From: Sipunculus nudus | Lineage: Eukaryota; Annelida; Sipuncula; Golfingiida; Sipunculidae | Direction of reading: 5' to 3' | Length of the DNA: 64,000 nucleotides | Assembly (NCBI GenBank): GCA_026874595.1 | Contig: CM049309.1 | Span: 51,308,079-51,372,078 of the forward strand | Shown here: piece by piece, positions 10,892 to 26,545 of the stretch | How the letters are laid out: each line of letters starts with the position of its first letter | Position numbering within the stretch: position 1 is the first letter of the stretch | Translations under genes and position numbers: made by a program | The notes under the pieces: generated by a model | The model's input: the letters and a program-made list of their open reading frames with translations, nothing else | The model's database searches: none | Told to the model about the DNA's origin: nothing

Positions 10892-13800
10892 GTCAGTTTA
10901 ATACAGATTTACATATAAAGTAGTAAACATTGGCGGATACTGGATAAGGGATGGGTTTACTGTTACACCAAGGAACTATACTCAGTTTCATCCCCTCATG
11001 TCCACCTGTTTTTTGCTATGAAAATTTTTATTAGTAACATTTCAAGGGAAACAATTATAGTGGAGAGTAGAGGATAAAAGGACCTAATTTTCATCAAGGA
11101 AAATAAATACCTACCTTACACCTTATTTAAGAAACAGAATTATTTGAAAATATGAGAAATCAGTCTACATTTTACAACATATCAGACCCACTTATGGCGG
11201 TCAAGGTCATTGGTCACATGCAAAAAAAGCCTCAACTGACAGCTGCTGATTGGATGATCTCATGTAAACACTATAAAAAATATAACCAGCTAAAACAAAG
11301 ATTGCTACGTATGAAGGGACACATCATATCTGCCAGATCATAGTGAAGAGACTATATATATAGATCTATAGTCCGTTCCAGTACCCCTGTCCACCTGTTT
11401 TTTTCGCGATTATTTATTTGTGAACCAAAGAACGCCAAAACTGTTTGACCTTGGGGAAGAAAGAGGAAAAAGCGTAATTTACAATTATGGAAATAATAGC
11501 CTACCTTATGCAATTTTCCTGTAAACAATTTTAAACCATTTTATGAGTAACTAGTCTATTCTTTAGCGACATCTTGCCACTAATCTGTTGAATGGGCATA
11601 TCAGGGGATAGTGATGCTGTCATAATAGACGTGACGTACTAAAGAGGCATCAACATTCACGGAACCAATAATCAAGAGCTGCCGACCCCTGTTTACAGCG
11701 AGACTTGTATTCTCCGCGTGCACGCGCTTCACTGTTACGTCACATTACTTTATATCCATATCCAAGGAGGATGAACAATGGCCGCATATTAGGGACGCCA
11801 TGAACCACGGATATATTTGAGACATGTCAACCAGGCCGTAAAGTAAATAATATTTATATCGTGAGTAGGTAAGGTACCAAAATTTACGCTTTTGCCTCTT
11901 TATGCCAATGGTGCAAATCTTGTTTGCCAAATTTGTCTTATGTACAGATAATCGCGAAAAATCAGGTGGACAGGGGTACAGGAACGGACTATAATGCCCT
12001 GAAAGTGAAGGTAGGGACAGGGTCGGATTAACCTGAACAGTTTAACAAAACTGCAAAATATCGAAACTGTCTCGCAGCGGGGGGGGGGGGGGGGTTTAAA
12101 CCTCTGAAATTCCCATTGTGGTTGCAAGCACAGGTGGTGTATGGTGTGCGATATATATATATATATATATATATAGCGTTTGATTCAGGTTCATTGTATA
12201 GATAAATACACAGAAAAATATGCACACTGCCGAGGGGGAATCGAACCCATGATCTTCCGACTGCCGGTTGTTTCCTCTAGTCAATGAGTGTCATGTAGAA
12301 GTGACTACTGTGAAGTCGCCGTGCTGGTTCCGATTAAAGTGTGCAAATGCACACAAGGGTCCAGATGGGATCAGTTGTGGCTTAGTGGCTAGAGCTAATG
12401 ACCGGAAAGCGGAATGTCATGGGTTCGATTCCTGTGAACTAGAAAGGCCATTTATACATACGTATGTAATTATATTTATTTATGTAAATGTGCTTCACAA
12501 CATTGCTACCATATATACAGGTGACCGCCGTTTGAGAGTTGTTCCTGTTGGGTTTTCCATGTTCATGTCATGGTATTCTGCCATATATCTGCTGGGCGTG
12601 TCGGCAGAGGTTTATTTACACGGTGTACAATTTTGGCTCTCTACCTTTGGCCTCATGATTGGACTCTACCTTGCTGCCTTCATCTTCGTGCCCCTGTACC
12701 ATCCGTTAAAGCTGACAAGTATATTCCAGGTAAGAAAGTGATTAAAGCTCATATATTCATCTCCCTTTTCTATAGAATTAATGTGATTTATGGCTTGCTC
12801 ATGCTCCTGTGTAGCCGTGACAACCCCACTCTGAAGACAACTGGATAATTTTGCTGGCAAGCCTACTCGAGTTGTGATACAAGTAATATCGAGGAATGGA
12901 TCGCAGTGGTCTTGCATCAGGTTGCATTTATATTGTGGTGAACGGCCCATAATCTCAAAATTAGGCTAAGAATGATAAATCAACACAATAGTAGACATGT
13001 CAGCTCACAACCCAAACTGAAACACCGTCTCCATGGACACGGTCATTTCACGTATCGCCTGCAAGCTGCCCCGCGTCCTGTAACCCGTGCGAGCCATGCT
13101 TGTGTTCATGCGGTCATTAATTCAACATACATGCCGAGGGGTTTACCAATGTGCTGGGTTAAAACGGACTTTTTCTCACTTATGTTTGATATTATTAGAA
13201 AGTACACAAAAAATGCTTACGGATGGTCTAATTTATGTTGATTGACAGTGTACCTGTAGGCCATGAAGCGTTGTCAGAAATGACGAAAATATTTGCATCT
13301 TCATAAGGCCTTATAATGCGTTCCTCAGACTTAGATGTTCTGACCCTCTGACGCCAGTAATCTATCTGGTCGTAATGTCAGAGGGTAGATATGACGCTAG
13401 CTCTTGTGTATGTTATAATGAACTGTAGATTTATTCCTAATTAAAAAGTACATTTAACCCCTTTGTGGCGGATGGACGATCTTGTTTATATACAGGCTGT
13501 TAGTAAACGTGGAACATGCGCCAATGTGGACATACAGAAAAAAAACATGTAACCTAAGGTGGTTGGTTGAATATGTGAGGAAGTTGAAAGATCATTAAAC
13601 CTTTGCAAAACTCTGGTTTGTACGGTAGCTTGTATAGGACACACAGAAAATTATTTTATCTGGTTAGTATAGATAAACAATACAGTGGGACCTACATCTT
13701 ATATCCTTAAGGCACGTTTCTCGGCACTTGATTAAGATTACGGTCAATTATTTCAATGCAAATTGAGCGGGCTTAATGCGTTGAGACCTACAATGGTGCA

Positions 13801-16800
13801 CAGCGACTCTTACAACACTCACGGTCCATATTTGTTCAAACAATGTGCGGGCGGGAAAGGGGATGGGTAGTTCGGATAAAATAAGTGCCCTTCTAAATTT
13901 GTAAAATAAATGTGAAATAAATACATGAAATATTATTGTGGAAGATTTTATGGGGAAATTCAGCAATTTTCTCAAAAATAGTTTTATTTTCCTTAAGAGG
14001 GGACAAAAGGTGACCCACTACCTAATCTATTTAAAAAGTAAGGAAAGATGTCTCCCCCCCCCCCCCAGCCTACTGTTGTAAGCTTTTCCTTTGAACCATA
14101 ACACAAACCGACATGTTGTTTTCCCCTATTGGTATACCCGAGATTATATAACCCTAATCCTTGTCCCTAGAATAATATAAATTTTTTTAGCGGAAGATAA
14201 AATACAAACTAGAATGTCAGTTAAATTAATGTCTTCAGTACCCATGGGTTTATATCTGCCTTACCCTAACCTTCAAATCAGTAACTCTAATCAAACTAAA
14301 ACTTTTACCTGAAAAAAAAATTGCAAGTTGAACCAACGCAATGAACTCTTGGACGTATGGAATGAAAGCCGCTGTAATATTTACCTCAAAGCATTCGGCG
14401 TTAATGCACATACAACAAAATACAAACAAACAATTTAAGTTGCGTGAACGCGCTGACATACAACAGACAACAGATCACAGACATTCTTGTCCAAATAAGG
14501 GCTTTAGCTAGCATTGCATACTTACGTATAGCCACAAGATAATTATCGCGTGGATACGAGTTACTTACGCGTGGGAACGAGATAACTATCACGTGGCCAC
14601 GAGATAATTACCGCGGCGTGGCGATGTAATACCATCGCGTGGCCACGAGATAAAAATAATTTCCTTTATGTCCTATTTGAGCTACAGTAGGTTTGTCGAA
14701 CTTGGCGCCGGATGTCTTTTGTTGAATGTGCTTGAATTATTTAATGTCATAAGGGGTCGATGGAGCGAGAACGCAGACGGAGCAAAATTTGACCTCTTAT
14801 TTTATAAGAGCACGCACCCTTCCGCAGGTCGTTTCTACTCAAAACGCGAACCTCTTTAACTAGACATTGTCGGACTGCCGGGACTACTTGTTTCAACTGT
14901 CAAACTTCAAAATCAAAATTTATTACATTTCAAGGAAGCTCATTCTTTTAACATTTCACATGCGCATGCTTACAAAACATTATCCTGTAAACTCTTTACA
15001 ACAAAAACACCCTTGTTTATGTAATTTGCCTTGAAACAATTCTTATCCATTTTCTATTTGACGGACTATTTACCCTCTTAACTACTTTTAAAAACCTCCG
15101 GTATGGTGTACTGTGGCCGTAGGTTTGAAAACTCATCGCCCCTAACCAGCAGAGCCGTACTCTTGCGAGTCCGATTCTGCGCAGTGTGGGGAGCGGGGAT
15201 GCCACAACTAAATACACCGGAAACAACGTCAGGCGAGACTCTATCTAGTTCGGCGGCAAGGATGCTTGTATCGCCTAGGAGCAGAGAGGAATAAGGATGT
15301 TTTGGGACCACGCCCAAGTCCTCATATTATAGTAGAATAGACTTGGCTCTTATCGAAGACTTGTATATACGGGATGCTTGTACATTAGTCTGCCAATATT
15401 AACGCAGACGATAATATGGGTATTTAGAGTAAATGTTAAGTTGTTGTCCCTGTTCGACGGTCTTGATGAGTTCTATCTTCTCCTGGAGGCCAATGGACGT
15501 GATACGGTTAATAAATTAAGGGCTATTATCTAAGTCCAAGCTGGGCGATGAGCGTGTCATCTGCTCAACGGGCCGCGGTCGCCACGGGTCAGTGGTAGTG
15601 ATACGATGGCTAATCTGAAGGTTGGGGCCAAAAAAGGTGGTCGTTGGTCGTGACAGCGGGGTGGTCGTGTTACGAAGTTTTTTTATATGATAATTTATAT
15701 TAGACAATTTTGGGACCAAGAAAAGTGGTCGTCTTTGCTGGATGGGCGTGTTAGTGGTTTGGTCGTCATGCGGGAGTTCACTGTACTTAACACAACATGC
15801 CTATACAGTTTCATATTGTTTAAATTAAACTAGGTGCCAATAATACCCAATCTTATATGATTATCCTATCATGTTCCAGCATCTTGACATGCGCTTCCGG
15901 TCACCTGTTCTACATAAGACTGTCGTGGTGCTGGAGATTATAACAGAGGTGAGATACACTGGCTCTGTATGTTGCTTCATATAAAAAGACTTTAATTTCA
16001 AAATTCATGTGCATAATTTCATCATCATAATTCAGGAATAAAGGTAAATGTATAATGGTATTGGAACTGGTCAACAGCAGTCTTTGAACAGTGTATTCTT
16101 ACAGATGTTAAATACGCCTTTGTTTCTGATGTACAAGTACGTGGTTCACAAAAACATTTAGAATCCAGCTGCTCTATCGCTTTACAGGTATATTGTATTA
16201 TACTATTCAAAGGACACAACAAATAGATGGGCAGTATACTTTAGCATTCACTTTGCAGTTACGCATCCTTAGAAAATCTCAGAGGAAATCAGAATATAGC
16301 ACTTCATACTCCTGCAATTTATATATATGCCATTAAGTTTAGTCCTAACATTTGTTATTTGGGAATACCATAGTAAAATGTAAACTAATTTTTCAATAAC
16401 GAAGTTTTCTATTACTTATTTTCTGCTTTACGGAAATATTTTGGGGGTCACTGATGAAATTTAAGTGATAAAAATTTATTTAATTATTTACTAAGACGGA
16501 GGAACAAATTGTCATAATTATATTGCCTTTATATATTTCACACATTGGCTGATGTGATTGAGGCAATAATTTAGTTTTAAATGCTTGAAAATACCACGTA
16601 GTACTTTTAACCCAACGGTAAATAACACATTTTTGTTCGAATTTTGGAGACTTTGAAACAATGTTAGTCCTGAAAAATATAGAGAATTTTAAAATCAGGC
16701 ATAGTTTCAAGCATTCATGCCTTCATATTGGAACAGCATATAATCTTTATAACAAAGTTGAAGTGCATAAGAGTTAAATTATGAATTCTCGTTCACCAAT

Positions 16801-17390
16801 TGAGCAGGTTCCTATTTCACTTCTACTTTATTAATGGTACAGGATCAAATTACCAGCTTTTATTCAATTAAACCCAGTCTAATGTGGGTTCTTCCATAAC
16901 CATTTTGGACTTCAATCATGACAATCAACTTTTCACACGGATATAAAATTTATCAGCGTAGGTAACTCTGAGTCTGTTATAATGAATTATTTATGCATGA
17001 GTCCAGGAGCAGAATTAAATACCATTGTTACTATTGTGACGTTGTAAGTGGCATATATTAAAGTACCCAACATGACTTAGGTTATGTTATTTAGCAGAAT
17101 CGAAGAAATATATTTGATTTTCACCAGGAATTTGACGATGTTTCATTATTTAGCATCAATATAATGCCGCATTGTAGATATTCAATATGGGGCTGACACT
17201 GTTTGCACCATCCACAGCTTTGGCTGCAGGTAACTAAAGCGATTGATAATAGCGATATATATATATAAATCTGTTGTTTATGATTGCTGAAGGAATCAAA
17301 CAGTGCTCTTTAGTATCAGGTTGCTAAGAGCTGTTACACTAAAAACATACGGTTGTCAAATCGACAACTTTAGGGTTATATATAATTTGG

Positions 17391-17437
<47 letters not shown>

Positions 17438-19574
17438 CATGTTATAGTATTACGTCAGTTTCCTTTAATTAGTCCATTGAGAAAACTGGTGTCATATTAT
17501 GACCTAATACCCTAATAACCGTTAGTTAATTTCCCTCGTCTTGTATATGGTTCATCTGTTTTTTCGATAATTTGCATATATGCTCACCAAAGAACAAAAG
17601 GGAAAAACGTAATATTAATGTAAAATATTAAAATTGTCTTATAAGATAAGATACTATAAGATATATATGTTTCAATGTACAGGGCTGTTCGTGTTGTTGA
17701 CAAGCCATTATCCGATTACGAAGTTCATGAATGACATACACTTTTAAACTAAAAAGTAAATCTCAGTTAACCCTCAGAAAGGTAAAATACTGGATATGTG
17801 GCAAGTTAGCTTAAGATCAGTAACGGTAAACCTTTGAAACTATTACATGCATGCATTTAGGTGACAACATACTATTAGAATATAAGAATAAACTGTATTA
17901 AGATAACAAAGTGCCACAGGAATAAGAGAAAAGGTAGGATTCAAAGATTAATCCTTCTTTACGAAGGCTAAGGGCCGTTCAGCTAAGATTAACGAATGGT
18001 ATGTTGTAAATTGCAATTTTAGAGTAATACTGCACAAGTGGCATGGTTTTAAGGATGCTTTACAGATAATAGCGTAATAAGCCTCCTGAATCTAGTTTCA
18101 AAAATACTGATCACACTATAAGCAGACTAGAAAAGATTAAACTGCTAGAATTAAATAACTTATGAATGTTACTTGTAAAACGAACAATGCTAGATTATGT
18201 ATCGCCCATAAATTTCATGGATCTGATCCTTCAGCAGCTGATTATACTTTATTTTTACCAACAGTTTAAAAGTATGAACTGCGAAATACAAACCGGAAAC
18301 GAAAAATATCACCCCTTTAAGCAAAGTAAAGACATAAACATATTTTAAACATGTGTCATTTTTAACACATTTGTCAGTCCAAAAACATGTTTTCATTCGA
18401 AGCATGCATGTGATAGTTAATTTGAAACATGAGAGATGGTACTTTTTACAATGTAGCTACTCAGTTTTTAAAGTTTTATATTTGTATATGTAGATATTAG
18501 AAGTGATAAGATTATACAGACGTACTACCTTACAGACGTATTTTTTCAGTGACGGATGTCCCAAGCTGGTTGAGCATGTTGATCTGTGGCCTTGTTGTTA
18601 TGATATATACCACAGTTGTAAGTACTATATATGTATGGTTATACCTGTGACATTGTTGTTAAGATATATACTACAAATGCAGTATAGCTTGACTCTTGGC
18701 GGTATTGTTGTGATATATAATTAAGTTGTAGTATACACAATTAAGCACTTACTTCCAGATATATATCATCTAAACTATGAAACATCATAATAAAATCTCC
18801 TGTAATGCTCAAAATAAAATACGGAGACTGATAAGTTATATATCCTGAAATATAGGCATCTAGCTATTTTTCTTGTCGTTTTTATACTGATATTTTTCAT
18901 TAAGACTTTAAATTATCTTTTTATCAAGTTTAATTACAACCACACGTTTCTATATATTTGCTTTTTAGTATTGGTTATAACCGAATGAAATGTAATGCAA
19001 GCCTTTAGATTTGCGAGGCTTGTGTCACCATGGCACGCGAGCCGTTGAGCCGAGCGGTGCCATGATTGACACAATCAAAGCAAAATCTCAAAACCTCAAA
19101 ACCAAGGAAACCTGATTGGTCCCACATGCCCCGCAACTTGGTCGAAGGTCACGCGTGTCACTTTTTGTCACGCACCGCGTTCACTCTTTCTCAGAATGTT
19201 AAACTTGATTTTTTTGTTTTCTCGGGATCCAGGAAGGTGGAGTTACTATGCTAATGAGAATAAACCAGATCTTTACCTTATTTGAAAAGATGCTTTTAAT
19301 CGTGATAATGCTTCACTTTATAACCCCAAACTGTGTAACCACAAGATGTGTTTATCGCTTCAGGGGGGAATGAAGGCAGTTGTGTGGACGGATGTTTTTC
19401 AAGGTATCCTCATGCTTGTTGGTTTACTGACGGTCTTGATTGTGGTAGGTATTTTAAACAGTGATTTTAATTTATAAAACGGCAAATAGTTAGGATATAG
19501 TTATATGAATTAAAATGAATATATCATATTCTCGGTATAATTGTTAAACATGTCACATATCAGCGAAAGCATTT

Positions 19575-19633
<59 letters not shown>

Positions 19634-20210
19634 TTTCATCTGTCCATATATATCAAAGTTCACAGATATTTGTTTGCACCTGATATTTATTGTTTACCTT
19701 AACCTATGTTGATAATTATTTTCCTTTGCGCCGATTATATAACAGATAATAAATATGCAGTATTACCCGTTTGTTTGATCTGTAACACTCTGTTACCTTA
19801 TAATATAATGTATAAACACTGGGCGGTTACGTAACAATTAGCTGTCATTCTGACGGGTGACAGCAGATGAAACCACATTCCGGCAGTAACCAGACAGTGA
19901 AACCACACTAACAAAAAAAACCTCAATTTTTAGCACCTGCGCCGACATAATTTACAATGTTTACGAATCGGACGCGTTCTTTGTCCCGCATCTGACTAAA
20001 ATCTATCGGTCTCAACGATGTATCATACTCATAACTTTGCCTGAATCAACTTTGTAAAGTTTCGACCCCTATTTCGGTAGCTAAATATTGATCTAACATA
20101 AAAAAATTACCAGCACAAGTTCGTCTTGACTTTCCCTTTAAGCGGTAAACAGGAAATTAAAATCCGAGCATGCGCAAAAGCGCTATATACCGCGCCAAAC
20201 AGGTAATAAT

Positions 20211-20243
<33 letters not shown>

Positions 20244-21211
20244 TTATTCAACTCAAGTGACCCCTTTCGAGGTATACAGAGTCATGCAAAACTATATTAC
20301 AGTGTATATACAGGATGTACTGTGACTACATGTAACTACATATACTACTGTATCTCAGTTAATGCTTACACAATGTACACAGCTCTTATTTGTTTGAAAA
20401 CATATATTGGGTGTGTTAGTGTATAAAAGTGTACATACAATCTACATCTTCTAGTGCAAGTGAACTATCACTAACTTGCTTGTAAACATTCAAGTTTGTA
20501 TAAAAGTGTAGGTACAAACAGTACTACATATACTATAGAGTCATATCACAGTACTGCGAGCAAGGCGCCGGTTACAATTCCTTATGGCCGACCAGCGTGA
20601 CATGCGTGCGTAGCGTCGCCTACCGGAAATGCAAGTCCCTAATTATATCAGTGAATCGAGTGTAACTGTAGATACTTGTAACTTATGATCACTTAATACC
20701 TATTGTGACCGCAGGGTTGTATCAAGGTAGGAGGAGTGTCAGAGGTGTGGACCGTTTCCAGGGACCATGGTAGACTTGACTTTTTCAAGTTAGTATGGCG
20801 GCCAATCAGAATCAATCTCTCCCTGCATAACAAAGTGTAACTTAACATTCAAAGTGTGTTCTACTTCCTGAGAAAAACATTAATTGGTATCATGAACCGA
20901 TTTTTAACTCAGTTATCGTAGATCTATTATGTTTTGACGATATGTTATTATGGCCATAAGGTACAGTTGCACACTTTCTTATGAGCTGCAGACTTTCTTC
21001 AATAAAAGCAAGCACCCTTTATTAAACACGTGCATATTATATTTATTTTTGTTTTAGTTTTGACCCAGACCCTACAGCCCGGGTGACTTTTTGGTCATTG
21101 GTCCTGGGTCTGGCCCTTAAGAGTATGGTAGATATTGGCACGCAACAGACATCCGTGCAGCGGGTGTGTTCACTTCCATCCATTAAAGATGCACAAAGGT
21201 GATTATACATA

Positions 21212-21274
<63 letters not shown>

Positions 21275-22023
21275 TTGTGTCATAATTCTACATAAGGGTC
21301 GTTGGCTGTCTCAGGAAGGGATCGAAATTTTTGTTTGATGAAAGAACATGTTACTTGAGACCGGTCATATTTAGACTTTCATTAGATTGCGCGTATGAAA
21401 ATCTGCCAAGCTTGTCATTTGACTCACTGTTGAGGGGACCCAGATTTGCATTTTCTTCACCAAACTGCTTCTGATATTGTTTATTTTAATGGTAATAGAG
21501 TATAAGGATTTTAGCCTATCAAATAAAAAGGTTGTATCATATGTTTTTCATAACTCATCCTTAATCTTGACCTTAACAATGAATAATTTTGCTGAATTAT
21601 AAAAGAAATGCATAATTCTAAAAATGAGTACATGAAGAAGTATACCGTGATACCACGGGGACAGAATTCGATCTCTACGGTGATATTGTGCCGGTGATGT
21701 GTTCTCCAGGGCACTGTTTCTCGTCTCTGGTCTCATTTTCATCATGGCGTCGGTAGTGGCGTTGACCGGGCTTGTGATCTTCACGTACTACACAAAGCTG
21801 GGCTGTGATCCAATCCGAGCGGGGACAATCAGCGGCGCCAACCAGGTATTACAACCCTACCTGTAGACGATCATCTACTGATGTTTGTGTGTATATTTGA
21901 CTCTTTGGATGAGCCATTAATTAGGAATTAGGACATGATTGAATTTTCAAACATATAAAAATAATAAGAAAAATAAGAAAAATATTTATAATAATAATAG
22001 AAGTAATAATAATAATAATAATA

Positions 22024-22103
<80 letters not shown>

Positions 22104-24448
22104 CACTATTATTATTATCACTTTTATGACTTATGGCATTTTTTAAAGATAATTCGGTGTGCGGAAAACAACCGCAAAAAGGCCAGTGAGCTACTATAAC
22201 TTTTGAGAAACAATATGTAGTTATTCCCTTATAAGGATGTTAAGGATGACCAATGGAAGTTTATCCACTCGTATACGTCTAAAATTACTTTAAAATTACT
22301 AGTTTACCTTAAAAAAATTCGTAATATCCGGTTATCTTAATAAATAAAAGTAATGATTGCTTTATTCGGCTAACGACTACAGTTTAAAAATGATATCAAA
22401 TGCTTATGTTTTAACACAAATAATCGTTAACTACCAAATCGGGAAGTTTAGCTCACGGTTTGTAAATACGAACCCTATTATTAAATTATATTGCGGATGA
22501 GGACGCGGTCATCTCCAGAGCGTCCCCCTGGCTTCTTCATGGAAGATACGGGTCTAATGGCCACCAACTCTCTCCTTGAGACTGTCATTCAGACGACTTC
22601 ATACAGACGACTGGGTGAATACTCATTATTGGACAAATGAGTCATGTTTTGTGACCAAAAGCCTGATCTAAAAGCGGAAAATGGCGGTCATCTTAAAAAA
22701 TGGCCGCTATCTTGAATTTTTTTGGTCTAAGGTTTTACATGAAAGAATATAGGCCCTAAGAAATACTTTTTATTGATTTAGCACTCTCCTATGCTTCTTT
22801 TCAGATCCTACCGTATTTCGTTAAAAATGTGATTGGATATCCTGGCATTCCTGGGGTTGTCATGGCCACGCTCTACAGTGGGGCTTTAAGGTAAGACTTC
22901 AATGATACCTTTCATAACCGGGGGAAAAATACGTGATGTTTATGCCGTAATGGGTTTTGTTTGCTAAGAAATGTGAGGGGGATAAAAGTGCCTAAAGAAC
23001 AATCCCCCGCCCCCGGTAATATAGAAACCTCCAGACAACTAACACCCCCACCCCATGCCTCACCTCGTTGATCAAAACTTTCTTCAAAGCATTACACCAC
23101 ATATTATGGAATACACATTTTGTTTCATGATATTCATTTTATTAAATATTCAACACTGTATTAATTATAATTTACATTCAACAATGCTAACATTTATGAA
23201 TATATATTCTGGTATCTTTAATATAAATATTTTCAGTATTAAATGATAACTGAAAGTATATTAAGGAAAATATCAAGGAACTATAACCTGGTTGACAGAA
23301 TCATCTCCAAATTAAAATAAAATATGTTATTTACTCTTATTGAGGGGGACAAAACGTACTTTCTACCCAACTCCTAAACGGGAAGGGGACAAATCCCCCT
23401 GTCCCCTCTGAAACAAGGCCCATTTAATGTATATATGGTAGAACATAAACGTATCGATTCATATTCATTTTAATCAACTGCTCCCGAAATTACTTGAAGC
23501 CAATTACTGAGAATTTCTATTAATAGAACGATGTTACTGCATGGATCTGGGATGTCTACCAGGGAGGGAAAATATTGTCTTTTACAGTTCTCTGTCTTCG
23601 TCGATGAACTCACTATCAGCGATCACGTGGAGTGACTTAATATCGCCTTTTTATAAAGATATTTCCGAAACTCGCAAAGTGTTAGTAACAAAAATCCTAG
23701 GTAAGGAATGCTTTTTTTCAAACAGTAGTTCTTAAAAAGTCTGTAAAAAATCTCATTCTTTTTATTAAGTTTTATACTAGACACTACAACACGATTAATA
23801 TCCATTCACGATGCCCTCACCCTACGTCAACTCTGAATATTTGACATATATATTATATAGACATATTGTTATATGTTATGTCCCGATTTGGAAGAACTGC
23901 ATTTACAGAAACAAGATATGATTGAAAACAAGGGGTTGTATACACACTGTTAAGATATTACTTAAAGAAGCTATATTGTTTTATGTGTCGATGTTATGGT
24001 ATCAAGCAATAAAATAAATACCCGACCACATAAAACAACTGCAATTGTTATATATTAGTTTCAAATATAGTTTAAGCATTTGTAAAAAATAAGAGAAGTG
24101 GAGAATACATTGCTGGACAAGATCAAAATCAGCATTTATTGTTCAAAATATTAATGCATAAAAGCGTGCATTTGATTTCTGCCCGTAGTGATGGCTTACG
24201 GCGCATGCGCAGTCGGGGTGGCTTTTTTCATTGCAAATCTCAGAGGTCATGTTGCTGAGGTAACCCGTATTTCTTATTTTACAACGGTCTATTTTTATCT
24301 TTCAACCAAACAAAACTTAAGCTATAATTAACAAATATATGATAGTGCTTCAAATGATAAATACACTTCTGGAAATGTCTGCCTTATAGTTGGTTTCGTG
24401 TAAAAAAAAACCCATTGTGTACAACAAAATGACAAGCCAGCAGGTCTG

Positions 24449-24490
<42 letters not shown>

Positions 24491-26369
24491 TTATTTATAC
24501 ATATGTATGTATGTATGTATATATATGTATATTTATTTATTTATTTATATGCATTTAGATCAGCTTGAGTCTAGTTGGTGGACTAAACAGCCCAAGGAAT
24601 GGCATCTACATACTGGGATCGTTTTTCCATTTCACAAACTGGAAGGTAATGTTCTTTCAGCTTTATAACTGTCATAAGCAATCACTCTTCCCTTATTCCT
24701 TTCCTATTCATTCATAAGTATTGTTAAAACAAGCCATTTTTAAAATATCCACAGGGTGCAATCATAGGTGGTGTCGGCTCTCTGGGTGTAGCTAGTTGGA
24801 TGAATGTTGGATCATTCCTGACGTCACCACACCAGTCGTTTCTCAAAACTATCGTGGACAACTGTACTTTCAGCGGGAACGCCACCGCTATGCCTGTACC
24901 CGATGATCGGTAAAGCGTTCTTATAATCCATGCGGTCTTATTTTATTCTTGTTTAACCTGTGTGGTATGGTCGTTCCGCAGGAATATATGATTTAGTTAT
25001 CTTGACAGACTGACACACAAACTCATTTTAAATTTTTTTAAATACATGAACTGCATTGGTTTTCACAGAAATAATTGTACATTTACTTTTAACATAACAT
25101 AGAATATTACGATTTATGATAGAATATTTATACACTTGAAATCTCATAGGGTATAAGTTTCATCTTTCATATACCGCACACGAAAGTTTAACTGAAAATT
25201 TTTTTCAGAGTTTTTATTGGATATATTGGGTTTTTAATTTGTAATCATGGTGTATTTTGGCTTTGTCGAGTTTTTAACTTTATTAGCATTGCGTATTTTG
25301 GCTATATCGAGTTTTTAACTTTTTAGGCACGGCGTATTTTGGCTATATCGGGTATTTAACTTTGTAGGCAGGGCGTATTATAACTATATCGGGTTATTAA
25401 CTTTGTAGGCATGGCGTTTTTTGGCTCTACCGAGTTTCCTTTATGTGGGTGGCACACGTTGCTACAATAACATGTGTGGCTCTAGGACTCATATTCTCAT
25501 TTAAAATGGGTACGTAATCAATTTTATTCTTTGTTAAACAATCATTAGTCCTATGCTCCAATGGGGAAGCCAGGAAGTATTTTCCATTTTTGAATCGCAC
25601 TTGTAACTAGAAAATGAGCAATCGACAAGCAACTACTGGTATCCGCAAAATCACAGAAGCATGGGTGAAGTACGCACAATCAAACATGCTGTGCAGATTT
25701 ACCCACGCATAATTAGCCGTTTCAAACTTCTACCACTAGGCGGCGTGCATGTTGGCGAAGATCGCTTCAGTGTTAGAATGAGTATTTATCTTAATTAATT
25801 AAAGTTTTTTTCATCAAACTGTTACATTTAATGATGTCCTGAATGGTTATTTACATGAAATGACCAGTAAGAGATCGTTACTAGCGAAAAAAAGTGAAGA
25901 ATTCAACCCTTGTTCATGACGCCGCTTCATGTCAGAATGGGCATGTCAGATTCAACAAGCTTCATTTCACTGATTAAAAGCAGCCAATCCCGGTCACATC
26001 AGGAGAAAAAGTATAAATAATCGTATTCTACAAGTGTTGTCCTTCACACTAGTATATGTAACTAGGTTGCCCATTGTTATTTTTTAATTATTTTTGTATG
26101 ATTTATATAGCTTAACTAGGGTTTTGTCAATCATTTATTGTGCAGGGTACCAGTCTAGTCCTGCTATATCTACAGAGATTCAAGGGCTTTTTAGTTACAT
26201 TTTCACATTTCATGTTCATTAAATTCAGGCTTTTCAATACTTATGCATATAAACACATCAGAGTATATATGTAATGGTATATACATTATTTTAATTCTTA
26301 TATTATACTATATTATATTATTTTTTTATTATATTGTTATGAAATATTAATGTATAATAATATAAATAA

Positions 26370-26404
<35 letters not shown>

Positions 26405-26502
26405 ATATTAAATATTAATGTATATATATATAATATGTTACTTTTATATGTCAAAAATAAAAAATAACATACAATTTATATGTAAACAATATATGTCTGT
26501 AA

Positions 26503-26545
<43 letters not shown>

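Noticed and set aside
12268-12741. 157-codon open frame
   Set aside because: Only its second half is real, being exon 2 of the transporter; the first half reads through a SINE and intron before the ATATACAG acceptor.
15017-15317. Overlapping frames on both strands in transporter intron 2
   Set aside because: Locally higher GC makes open frames likely; no exon here is needed, since exons 2 and 3 join in phase.
21921-22199. Poly-Ile and poly-Tyr/Asn frames
   Set aside because: Pure translations of an (ATT)n microsatellite.
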